DNA from: Candidatus Heimdallarchaeota archaeon
GTDB lineage: Archaea; Asgardarchaeota; Heimdallarchaeia; Hodarchaeales; LC-3
Assembly (NCBI GenBank): GCA_027364495.1
Contig: DAHXPE010000255.1
Coordinates: 1 to 6,085 of the forward strand
DNA: 6,085 nt
Reading direction: 5' to 3'
Positions 1 to 5,294 of this stretch are shown in pieces (the first letter of the stretch is position 1; each line of letters opens with the position of its first letter). A model generated the notes under the pieces. It had not been told where the DNA came from and did not search any database. It saw only the letters and a list, made by a program, of their open reading frames with translations. The position numbers and the translations under genes are program-made.

Positions 1-90
1 TGAAAATAGAAATTTGACTTACAATTGCAAAGTTAAGGATGATTTTGACTTTTTCAAAAACCTTAAGTTGGGCTTTTAAGCCTGCTCAAT

Positions 91-106
91 TAAAAAAATA
101 AAAAAA
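91..106 (-). terminator. Oligo-T terminator after the LOG-family gene
   Basis: Directly after the minus-strand stop codon (107-109), the minus strand reads two runs of seven T separated by a single A (an A-rich tract on the plus strand). Runs of T are the usual intrinsic termination signal in archaea. A small stem (GGCTT/AAGCC, 71-82) lies just beyond it. No other gene end lies nearby. This is inferred from composition, which is weak evidence in such AT-rich DNA. Confidence 0.4.
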
Positions 107-706
107 TTATTTTGGTCTCAATGATTTAAAGGATTGTACCAATTCATCCATTGTAGAAATTAAAATGGTTTCTTCTTCTACCTCTTTTTCCAACTTCCAT
201 GTACTTTTTTCATGATTATTGTGAAAAAGCAGTTCAAAAACTTGGTGCCAAGTCTTATCAAAGAGAAAGATTGGCTTTAAAGGTAATAATCCAAGTTTCA
301 TTTTATCCCATAAAAGACTTAACTCAGTCAAAGTTCCAGTGGACCCTTCTAAAAAGAGATGGTAATCCGCTATTCCTTGTAATAATTCAAGTCTTGTCAT
401 TAAGGATATTTCTCTATATTCTTCAGTGAGGAACTTTGAAGGCTGCACTTTAGTAATTTCATCGGTTGTTACGCCAATGACCTTGCCATTTTTATTAGCA
501 AATCCCTTGGATACAGCATCCATGATACCAGTATATCCACCAGATGCAATGACTAAGTCAAATGAAGCAATTTTTTCACCGATTTTAACGGTATCAATGT
601 ATAATTGACTAGTTTCAGATGCAGAAGAAGATCCATAAATACTCAGGATTGGTGAATATTTAGATTTTATTTTTTCAATCGAATGTCTCATAAATATATA
701 ATTCAT
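107..706 (-). CDS. LOG/SLOG-family Rossmann-fold protein (lysine decarboxylase-like)
   Basis: This is a 199-residue protein of the LOG/SLOG superfamily, in which characterised members bind nucleotides and some cleave ribose-5-phosphate from nucleoside monophosphates. It shows an N-terminal Rossmann strand and glycine turn (ILSIYGSSSA, residues 20-29), a second glycine motif (ASGGYTGIMDAVSKG, about 54-68), an MTRLE segment with Arg105, and the signature EGSTGTLTE (120-128) with Glu128. The family signature is normally PGGxGTxxE. Here the leading P-G-G is replaced by E-G-S, while the GT..E core and the Arg/Glu pair used for catalysis in LOG enzymes remain. Length is normal for the family. The start at 704-706 has no Shine-Dalgarno site; Met6 (691) is an alternative, and both precede the first strand. 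The gene stands alone, divergent from rfcS. The substrate cannot be told, and a sensing or nucleotide-binding role is possible instead of catalysis. Confidence 0.8.
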   Translation of the reverse strand: MNYIFMRHSIEKIKSKYSPILSIYGSSSASETSQLYIDTVKIGEKIASFDLVIASGGYTGIMDAVSKGFANKNGKVIGVTTDEITKVQPSKFLTEEYREISLMTRLELLQGIADYHLFLEGSTGTLTELSLLWDKMKLGLLPLKPIFLFDKTWHQVFELLFHNNHEKSTWKLEKEVEEETILISTMDELVQSFKSLRPK

Positions 707-770
707 AGATATTTTTAAAAATTTTTTTGACTTTAGATTAATTCAGGTAATCAATTTTTGCTTATTTTTT

Positions 771-778
771 ATTTTATA
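771..778 (-). promoter_or_regulatory. Candidate TATA box for the LOG-family gene
   Basis: The minus strand reads TATAAAAT here, about 65 bp upstream of the ATG at 706. An archaeal start site about 25 bp downstream would lie near 745-750 and give a leader of about 40 nt. This is the best match upstream of the gene, but AT-rich sequence produces such matches often. Confidence 0.35.
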
Positions 779-904
779 GGATATAAATTTTTAATTTTAC
801 CTTTTAATTTCATTATTCGTCATTTATTCGTTTAAGATTGATTAATTTTTTTTTAATGTTTATTTGTAAAGTCATTATAAAATCCGACAATATTTGTATA
901 TCAG

Positions 905-913
905 TTATAAATA
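905..913 (+). promoter_or_regulatory. Orphan TATA-like element upstream of the stem-loop cluster
   Basis: TTATAAATA is close to the archaeal TATA consensus. A start about 25 bp downstream would fall near 935, just ahead of the stem-loops at 967-1035 and 240 bp before rfcS. It could drive an unannotated small RNA or a long rfcS leader. It could also be chance in AT-rich DNA. Confidence 0.25.
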
Positions 914-966
914 GAATGAAAGGTGATTTTTTAAATTTTAGTTGATTTTCTAAAATTTGTATTATT

Positions 967-1035
967 CCATGAATTGTTTTCAGTTCATTGGATTTGAATA
1001 AAGGTCAAATTTGCCTTATTGTCATTATTAGTGAC
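967..1035 (+). other. Cluster of three adjacent stem-loops, possible structured RNA
   Basis: Three hairpins follow one another with little space. The first is ATGAATTG / CAGTTCAT (969-976 and 981-988), eight pairs with one G-U and a TTTT loop, with an outer CC/GG extension. The second is an imperfect stem of about 11 pairs with two bulges, AATAAAGGTCAAA / TTTGCCTTATT (997-1020). The third is GTCATT / AGTGAC (1021-1026 and 1030-1035) with a 3-nt loop. None has a T-run typical of a terminator directly behind it. I see no C/D-box motifs and cannot assign a class. The call rests only on pairing seen by eye. Confidence 0.25.
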
Positions 1036-1117
1036 TTTGAGATCTAATTTAAATGCTAAATCTGCGAAATCCAAGTATATACAAATCTTTTAGTAAATTT
1101 TTAAATGATTAACCTAG

Positions 1118-1127
1118 TATATATTTA
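1118..1127 (+). promoter_or_regulatory. TATA box of the rfcS operon
   Basis: TATATATTTA lies about 60 bp upstream of the rfcS start codon. Transcription about 25 bp downstream, near 1148, would give a leader of about 30 nt. It is the nearest strong TATA match upstream of the gene and the only one so placed. Confidence 0.45.
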
Positions 1128-1176
1128 ATAGTTACTACGAAGAAAATTTTATCTTGTTATAATTTCACAAATTGGT

Positions 1177-2148
1177 TTGATTATTGTGTGGATTGAGGAA
1201 CTTCGTCCGAAAAGATTTAATGAAATTTTAGGTCAAAAAAGCATTGTCCAACGAATGAGAGCTTTTTTAGAGACTCCTAATGAAATGCCTCATTTATTAT
1301 TTTCTGGACCTCCAGGTGTAGGTAAAACTACAACTGCTCATGTCATTGGGCATGAATTATTTGGTGAAGAATATTTTACAGATAATTTTAAAGAAATGAA
1401 TTCCAGTGAAGAACGACGATTAGAAGATATACGTTCTACGGTTAAAAAATTTGCTCAATTTCAACCTGCTGGTGATTTTCCTTTCAAAATTTTAGTTATG
1501 GATGAAGCAGATGCCTTACCAAACGATTCACAATCTGCCTTAAGAAGAATAATGGAAAAAAGTTCAAAAAACATTCGATTCATTCTAATAGTCAATTATG
1601 CTAACGAAATAATTGCCCCAATCCTTTCGAGATGTGCAATTTTACGATTTTTACCACTTAATCCAGAACACATTAGAAGTAAAATTAAGGAAATCGCTAA
1701 AATTAATGATCTGAACGTTCCAGATGAAGCTGCTGATGCCTTGGTAGATATTGCAGCAGGAGATATGCGTAAAGCAATAAATTACATGCAATCTTTGAGT
1801 ATTTTAAAGCATGAAATAACTTTTGAAGACGTTTATGAAATAGCAGGAATGGCTAATCCAGTAAAAATTGATTCAATAATCAATAATTTAATTGAAAAGA
1901 AAAATAACTATAATATTGATCGAGCATATTCTGAAGTAAAAAATTTAATTTATTTTGATGGATTCCAAGGAAAAGATTTAATTAAACAATTCAATAAAAG
2001 TCTACAAAAAGCTGAGTTTATTTCAAATGAAGATAAAATGCAGTTTAATATTCAAGTCGGGGATGCAGAATTCAGAATTACTCAAGGATCTAATGAATTA
2101 ATTCAATTATCATCTATTTTAGCAGTTATTTATGGTTTTAACCCTTAA
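1177..2148 (+). CDS. rfcS: Replication factor C small subunit (clamp loader AAA+ ATPase)
   Basis: This is an archaeal RfcS, the AAA+ subunit that with RfcL opens and loads the PCNA sliding clamp at primer-template junctions. Seen in the 323-residue product: an N-terminal RFC box resembling WxEKYRPK (WIEELRPK, 5-12), Walker A GPPGVGKTT (44-52), Walker B with DEAD (109-112), a sensor-1 region (ILIVNY, 136-141), the SRC arginine-finger motif (151-153) and the sensor-2 region GDMRKAIN, followed by the helical collar domain. Length is normal. Two usually strict boxes differ: EKYRPK is EELRPK, and the common NASDERGI reads NSSEERRL (75-82). This suggests a divergent or secondary paralogue. The start is a TTG at 1177 or, equally likely, GTG at 1186, which places the protein start just before the WIEE box; neither has a clear Shine-Dalgarno site, and the frame is closed by TAG at 1129-1131. 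The gene leads a likely operon with the downstream winged-helix gene. Confidence 0.93.
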   Translation: MIIVWIEELRPKRFNEILGQKSIVQRMRAFLETPNEMPHLLFSGPPGVGKTTTAHVIGHELFGEEYFTDNFKEMNSSEERRLEDIRSTVKKFAQFQPAGDFPFKILVMDEADALPNDSQSALRRIMEKSSKNIRFILIVNYANEIIAPILSRCAILRFLPLNPEHIRSKIKEIAKINDLNVPDEAADALVDIAAGDMRKAINYMQSLSILKHEITFEDVYEIAGMANPVKIDSIINNLIEKKNNYNIDRAYSEVKNLIYFDGFQGKDLIKQFNKSLQKAEFISNEDKMQFNIQVGDAEFRITQGSNELIQLSSILAVIYGFNP

Positions 2149-2158
2149 ATCTAAATAC

Positions 2159-2163
2159 AAGGA
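2159..2163 (+). promoter_or_regulatory. Ribosome binding site deciding the winged-helix start
   Basis: AAGGA lies 7 nt before ATG 2171. It favours that start over the in-frame ATG at 2132, which would overlap rfcS by 17 bp and has no such site. Confidence 0.55.
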
Positions 2164-2170
2164 ATTTTTG

Positions 2171-2932
2171 ATGTCTCAATCTGAAAGAAGTGATAATCCT
2201 CAGATCAAAGAAGTTTTAAAGGCTCTTAATCATGCTAAAAGACGAGATATATTATTATATTTAAAAGACTTGGGAAGAGATGCGACTTTTTCCGAATTAA
2301 TGGATTATTTAGAAATTGATACAAAAATCTCTAGTCAATTTTCATACCATTTGAAATTGTTATTACAGGCAGGACTAATAGAAAAAAGAAACGAAAAATA
2401 TGCCATAACTCCATTAGGCTTAAAAGCAACATCGATGCTAGATTTAGTTGATACTAGTGAAAAAACAGAATCAATAGTTCAAAAAATTTCTAATTCTTAT
2501 AAAAATTTAACGATATTTGATCAGATTATCATTTCATTTCAAGCTTTCGCTATCGTTCTTTTTTTAATGACTTTAACAGGTATTGTTGGAGATTATACAA
2601 AACTTGGAGTTTTATTTTTGCCAATGATATTAGGTTTGATTTTTTCAATAGGAATTACAATTTATAGTTATTATAAATTGAAATATATTCCAAGTATTCT
2701 TGTTTTGTCAAGTATAATATGGGTTATATTTTTAAGTTCAAACCATATTAAAATTGCTTTTATTTATATTTCTTCTATTTTAAGTCTGATTTTTATTTAT
2801 CAGGCAACGATAGATTTTAACCCTCAATCTATTGAAATTATTTTTGACATAATTTTAGGCATTGCTTGCATAATAGCTTGTTCTACCACGGTAGTCTGGA
2901 TTTTATATAAGGAATATTTTATTGAAGGGTAA
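2171..2932 (+). CDS. Membrane-anchored winged-helix (ArsR-like) regulator
   Basis: This 253-residue protein joins a DNA-binding domain to a membrane domain. Residues 10-93 form a winged helix of ArsR/MarR-like type: a helical start (VLKALNHAKRRDILLYL), a recognition region with QFSYHLKLLLQAGLIEK (about 56-72), and a wing ending in YAITPLGLKA. From residue 118 on there are five hydrophobic segments (about 118-140, 145-168, 173-189, 194-213, 222-246), so it should sit in the cytoplasmic membrane with the DNA-binding part inside. No sensory ligand residues stand out. An in-frame ATG at 2132 would add 13 residues and overlap rfcS; ATG 2171 has a ribosome binding site and is preferred. The 22-bp gap to rfcS suggests one transcript. 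Its target is unknown: the ABC operon on the opposite strand is adjacent but convergent, so control of that operon is only a guess. Confidence 0.8.
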   Translation: MSQSERSDNPQIKEVLKALNHAKRRDILLYLKDLGRDATFSELMDYLEIDTKISSQFSYHLKLLLQAGLIEKRNEKYAITPLGLKATSMLDLVDTSEKTESIVQKISNSYKNLTIFDQIIISFQAFAIVLFLMTLTGIVGDYTKLGVLFLPMILGLIFSIGITIYSYYKLKYIPSILVLSSIIWVIFLSSNHIKIAFIYISSILSLIFIYQATIDFNPQSIEIIFDIILGIACIIACSTTVVWILYKEYFIEG

Positions 2933-2941
2933 GAAAAATTA

Positions 2942-2960
2942 AAACTTCAATTTAAAGTTT
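2942..2960. terminator. Possible bidirectional terminator between convergent genes
   Basis: The 54-bp gap between the two convergent gene ends holds an inverted repeat AAACTT / AAGTTT with a 7-nt loop. On the minus strand it is followed by TTTTAATTTTTC, and on the plus strand by a T-rich stretch at about 2977-2988. It could end both transcripts. The stem is weak (A/T pairs mainly). Confidence 0.4.
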
Positions 2961-2986
2961 GAATCAAATGGGAAATTATTATTTTA

Positions 2987-3799
2987 TTATAAATCTCTTC
3001 TTTGATAAACGAACCAACCTATAATCAAGGGAACAATGGTCCAAATAATTAAAGCCAAGAATTCGAAAAATAAATCTGAATTCGAAATTGTTCCAGCATA
3101 AATTTTAGTCCAGTCATTACTTAAAGCGATAGATGAAAACCATTTCAAAGGCTCAAATATACTGATAATAGCTTCTGAAAGATATGTGATAAAACCCAAA
3201 GTTCCAGCTGCCGCTGAACCATATTGTGAACTAAACATAATCATGATTGCAAAAATACTAGCATATTGGAAAGAAATCATTAATAAAATCAAATTAATTT
3301 TATTAAAGGCAATTGAAGCAAAAAACCATGTTGCATAAAAGTAAACAATTAAACTAGACAGAATGGTAGCAATCGCCATTCCGACAGTGAGGATTATACT
3401 TCTTGTGATATAATACTCGGATCTAGAAATAGGCCTAGAAAGAGTAAAATAAACTTGTTTATTTACATCTAATTCATTAGAAAATGTACCCATTCCCAAT
3501 AATATTATTATTATTACAAAAAGAGTCGAATTCCCAAGAAAATCTTGTAAAAACGACCCCATGGTAGGTGTAGGAGGATTTTGTAAAGCATAGCCAGCAT
3601 AAGCTAAAATTTCATTAATGTATTTTTGAGATAAAACTGAGGTGAGGCCTGTAAATATTAATATTACTGAAACAATTAGTATTTTCATTTTAGCTTGATC
3701 AAGTTCGACTCTCGCATGAGTTAAATGAATAGAAAATCTTCTTTGTTTCATTTCAGATGAATCTTTAGTTTTTTGAATCTCTAAATTGGCAGTTGACAT
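2987..3799 (-). CDS. ABC-2 type transporter permease
   Basis: This 270-residue polytopic membrane protein is the likely channel partner of the ATPase encoded just upstream. After a charged cytoplasmic N-terminus (1-37) come about six hydrophobic segments (roughly 38-57, 92-107, 134-158, 165-185, 195-215, 245-263). Between the second and third lies the typical ABC-2 coupling region, Glu109 followed by TLSRPISRSEYY (119-130), which in this family contacts the ATPase. A loop of about 35 residues, rich in proline (PPTPT, 75-79), lies between the first two segments and would face outward. The start ATG has a strong site AGGAG about 9 nt upstream that overlaps the end of the ATPase gene; the genes are 14 bp apart, so translation is probably coupled. 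The substrate cannot be read from sequence; relatives export peptides, lipids or drugs or act in self-protection. Confidence 0.87.
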   Translation of the reverse strand: MSTANLEIQKTKDSSEMKQRRFSIHLTHARVELDQAKMKILIVSVILIFTGLTSVLSQKYINEILAYAGYALQNPPTPTMGSFLQDFLGNSTLFVIIIILLGMGTFSNELDVNKQVYFTLSRPISRSEYYITRSIILTVGMAIATILSSLIVYFYATWFFASIAFNKINLILLMISFQYASIFAIMIMFSSQYGSAAAGTLGFITYLSEAIISIFEPLKWFSSIALSNDWTKIYAGTISNSDLFFEFLALIIWTIVPLIIGWFVYQRRDL

Positions 3800-3813
3800 T
3801 ATAGTAAGCTCCT

Positions 3814-4743
3814 TTATTGGTCAATAACAGACAAGAAAATGTCTTCAAGATTAATGTTTTCACGTGAAAACGATTCCAAAATAATAGGTTTTTGGACCAA
3901 TTCTTTGATAAAATCTGGAACACCACCATTAGATCCGGTGGTTTCAATGATAAACTCATAATTGGATTTTTGAACCACAGATTTAATATTACTCAAACGG
4001 CAGAGTTCATCATAAGATATGTTTTGAACAACAACATTAAATCGGTTTTTTACAGGTAAACTGTGAATAATTTTGTCTATACTACCATTTACTACAATAT
4101 GACCTTTGGATAGAATAGCGACCTGGTCACAAATCTTTTCAACTTCACCAATTACATGGTTTGAAAAAAAGATACTAGTGCCATTTTCGTCTCGTAACTT
4201 GCTTATTAATGAAAGAAATTCTCTTCTAGCAACAGGATCTAAGCCACTGGTAGGTTCATCAGCAATAATCAGTGAAGGATTACCAATGAGTGCATTAGCA
4301 ATTTTTATTCTTGTTTTTTGTCCTTTACTAAGTTTTTTAGTACTACGACCTATAAAACTACGAGAATCAGTTATATCAATTATTTCTCTAAGACTTTCTT
4401 TAAGTCTAATTCCTTGTAATCCATGATAATAGGCAGTGTGTTTTAAAAATTTAATTCCAGGAATACTAGGTAGGTCAGCATCCGGAATGAAACCAATAGC
4501 TTGTTTTAACGAAGGTAAATTTTTTTTATCAACTTTTTGATCAAACAGATAAACATTACCACTATCTTGATAGAGAAATTGTAAAATAATACCAATGGTT
4601 GTTGATTTTCCAGCACCATTAGGACCAATAAATCCATAAATTGAGCGTTTTGGTACATCAAAACTTACATTGTCAAGTGCCTGGACTGATTTAGATCCTT
4701 TACCATATTTTTTAGAAAGATTTTGAACAGAAATAGCGTTCAT
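3814..4743 (-). CDS. ABC transporter ATP-binding protein (ABC-2/YxlF-like)
   Basis: This is the 309-residue ATPase of an ABC-2 type exporter. Motifs seen: Walker A GPNGAGKST (40-48), signature LSKGQ (138-142, lysine in place of the usual second glycine, a common variant), Walker B LIIADEP (158-164), D-loop SGLDP (166-170) and H-loop His196 (SNHV). In the Q-loop position the sequence is GFIPDAD, with aspartate where relatives have Q or E (the IGYLPE type). The C-terminal 110 residues form the extra domain common in CcmA/NatA-like ATPases that drive a separate permease. Length is normal. ATG at 4743 is supported by GGTGAG, 4 nt upstream. It lies 16 bp after the PLDc_N-like gene and 14 bp before the permease gene, clearly one operon. 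All catalytic motifs are present, so it should be active. Confidence 0.93.
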   Translation of the reverse strand: MNAISVQNLSKKYGKGSKSVQALDNVSFDVPKRSIYGFIGPNGAGKSTTIGIILQFLYQDSGNVYLFDQKVDKKNLPSLKQAIGFIPDADLPSIPGIKFLKHTAYYHGLQGIRLKESLREIIDITDSRSFIGRSTKKLSKGQKTRIKIANALIGNPSLIIADEPTSGLDPVARREFLSLISKLRDENGTSIFFSNHVIGEVEKICDQVAILSKGHIVVNGSIDKIIHSLPVKNRFNVVVQNISYDELCRLSNIKSVVQKSNYEFIIETTGSNGGVPDFIKELVQKPIILESFSRENINLEDIFLSVIDQ

Positions 4744-4759
4744 TTAACTCACCATTATA

Positions 4760-4975
4760 TTAAATATCTAAAGTATCTCGAGGAGCTTTCCAAAAATAGA
4801 AAAGTGGACCAATTATATTGATAACGAGAATAAGTATTAACCAGATATATCTATTTTCTAGTCTTGATCCCTGTTTAATCCAATCAAATAAGGCGTAAAG
4901 AGTTAAAAAAAGTTCTAATAATATTATGGGAATTAAGGCAATTAGTATATCAGTAGAAATAGTTTGACTTAACAT
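4760..4975 (-). CDS. Small two-helix membrane protein, PLDc_N-like
   Basis: This 71-residue protein has two hydrophobic helices (about 8-30 and 42-62) joined by a charged loop (DWIKQGSRLENR), with the second helix reading IWLILILVINIIGPLFYFW. The pattern of Trp, the helix-internal N-I-I-G-P and a terminal aromatic run before a charged tail is that of the PLDc_N domain (also called phospholipase D-nuclease N-terminal), which despite its name occurs alone in small proteins with no enzymatic part. It is the first gene of the ABC operon, 16 bp before the ATPase. As I recall the Bacillus sigY operon, a small PLDc_N protein (YxlE) precedes ABC genes yxlF and yxlG in the same order and affects the SigY sigma factor. 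An accessory or regulatory subunit of the exporter is therefore a reasonable inference. The start is supported by GGTGA 4 nt upstream. Confidence 0.75.
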   Translation of the reverse strand: MLSQTISTDILIALIPIILLELFLTLYALFDWIKQGSRLENRYIWLILILVINIIGPLFYFWKAPRDTLDI

Positions 4976-5021
4976 ATTTTCACCAATTGATACTTGAAAG
5001 AGTTGAATAAATACTTTCCAG

Positions 5022-5096
5022 TCAAAAAATTTTTTTTAGGGTTCAAAAAATTTTAAATTTACTCTAAAATTTTATACTAGTTACTCAAAAACTTTT
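5022..5096. repeat. Four phased copies of a TCAAAAAATTTT-like motif
   Basis: TCAAAAAATTTT occurs at 5022-5033 and again, identical, at 5043-5054. A variant TCTAAAATTTT is at 5063-5073 and TCAAAAACTTTT at 5085-5096, the last forming the core of the palindrome. Starts are 21, 20 and 22 bp apart, i.e. two helical turns, so all copies face the same side of the DNA. The block spans the candidate TATA box of the ABC operon. It may be a cooperative operator or a bent A-tract region. Low base complexity makes chance possible. Confidence 0.4.
5070..5076 (-). promoter_or_regulatory. Candidate TATA box of the PLDc_N-ABC operon
   Basis: The minus strand reads TATAAAA, about 95 bp before the first start codon. 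A transcript start near 5045-5050 would give a leader of about 70 nt. The 22-bp palindrome lies 4 bp upstream of it, where an archaeal regulator could touch the BRE/TATA complex. A second TATA-like stretch (TATTTATTC, near 5004-5012) is too close to the Shine-Dalgarno site to be the main promoter. Confidence 0.4.
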
Positions 5097-5102
5097 GAGT
5101 AA
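5081..5102. promoter_or_regulatory. Perfect palindrome, candidate operator of the ABC operon
   Basis: Arms TTACTCAAAA and TTTTGAGTAA are exact reverse complements over 10 bp, separated by AC. The site is 4 bp from the candidate TATA box of the minus-strand operon and overlaps the fourth copy of the phased motif. A half-site TTACTC recurs at 5059-5064, 22 bp away on the other side of the TATA box. A dimeric winged-helix factor would suit such a site. The identity of the regulator is unknown. Confidence 0.5.
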
Positions 5103-5210
5103 TAAAGAATAAAAGAAGCTTTTTTATTGTATGTTCAAAAGGGTCAGCTAAAAAACTAGAAACGATCGATGAAATTATTAAATATAATTTAAATCAAGTC
5201 TATTTTAATT

Positions 5211-5248
5211 TTTATTCTTGAAATATAATTTAGAAGAACAAGAATAAA
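5211..5248. repeat. Inverted repeat with 10-bp arms and 18-nt spacer
   Basis: TTTATTCTTG (5211-5220) and CAAGAATAAA (5239-5248) are exact reverse complements. The spacer is A/T-rich and does not extend the stem. It lies between the operon control region and the CLC relic, far from any gene end, so a terminator role is unclear; a protein site or an end of a lost element are alternatives. Confidence 0.35.
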
Positions 5249-5294
5249 TTTATCAATAATTTTATTATAAGATTTTGTTGATAATTGCAAATAA

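Larger units (their letters stand above)
707..1176. other. 470-bp divergent intergenic region
   Basis: This region separates two divergent genes. I see no open frame of useful length and no tRNA-like cloverleaf. It holds the candidate promoters of both genes, a short imperfect direct repeat (TCATTATTCG, 810-819, then TCATTTATTCG, 820-830), another good TATA-like element (TTATAAATA, 905-913) with no gene directly behind it, and a cluster of three small stem-loops (967-1035). It is long for two ordinary promoters in a compact archaeal genome, so a small RNA is possible. Confidence 0.5.
4985..5294. other. Intergenic region between the ABC operon and the CLC relic
   Basis: This stretch holds the control elements of the minus-strand operon (to 5102), an imperfect 21-bp inverted repeat centred on AAGCTT (5108-5128), and a wider one at 5211-5248. 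I see no supportable gene. A 40-codon open frame (5099-5221, plus) lacks a start codon. The right end may include decayed upstream sequence of the CLC pseudogene, including a TATA-like TTTATTATAA at 5261-5270. Confidence 0.5.

Noticed and set aside
71..82. GGCTTTTAAGCC as an operator or element end
   Set aside because: It is a 5-bp stem with a 2-nt loop near a gene end; such short stems are frequent and it is best taken as part of the termination region.
199..608. Open frames on the plus strand inside the LOG-family gene (199-429 and 426-608)
   Set aside because: Both lie opposite a well-supported minus-strand gene, show no recognisable domain and have no promoter or ribosome site of their own.
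707..1176. A C/D-box guide RNA or tRNA in the intergenic region
   Set aside because: I find no RTGATGA plus CTGA pair at suitable spacing and no cloverleaf with a T-arm consensus.
2132..2170. Upstream ATG start of the winged-helix gene, overlapping rfcS
   Set aside because: It lacks a ribosome binding site, whereas ATG 2171 has AAGGA at good distance, and the additional 13 residues show no conserved pattern.
3765..3959. A 64-codon minus-strand frame across the ATPase/permease junction
   Set aside because: It is out of frame with both ABC genes, has low-complexity content and no supporting signals; it is a shadow of real coding sequence.
4106..4426. A 106-codon plus-strand frame opposite the ABC ATPase
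   Set aside because: It is the antisense of the signature and Walker B region of a clear ATPase gene, and the hydrophobic look comes from the complement of that sequence.
5099..5221. A 40-codon plus-strand open frame with protein-like content (KGSAKKLETIDEIIKYN)
   Set aside because: It has no usable start codon, is closed by stops on both sides and overlaps the control elements. It could be a gene remnant, but nothing identifies it.
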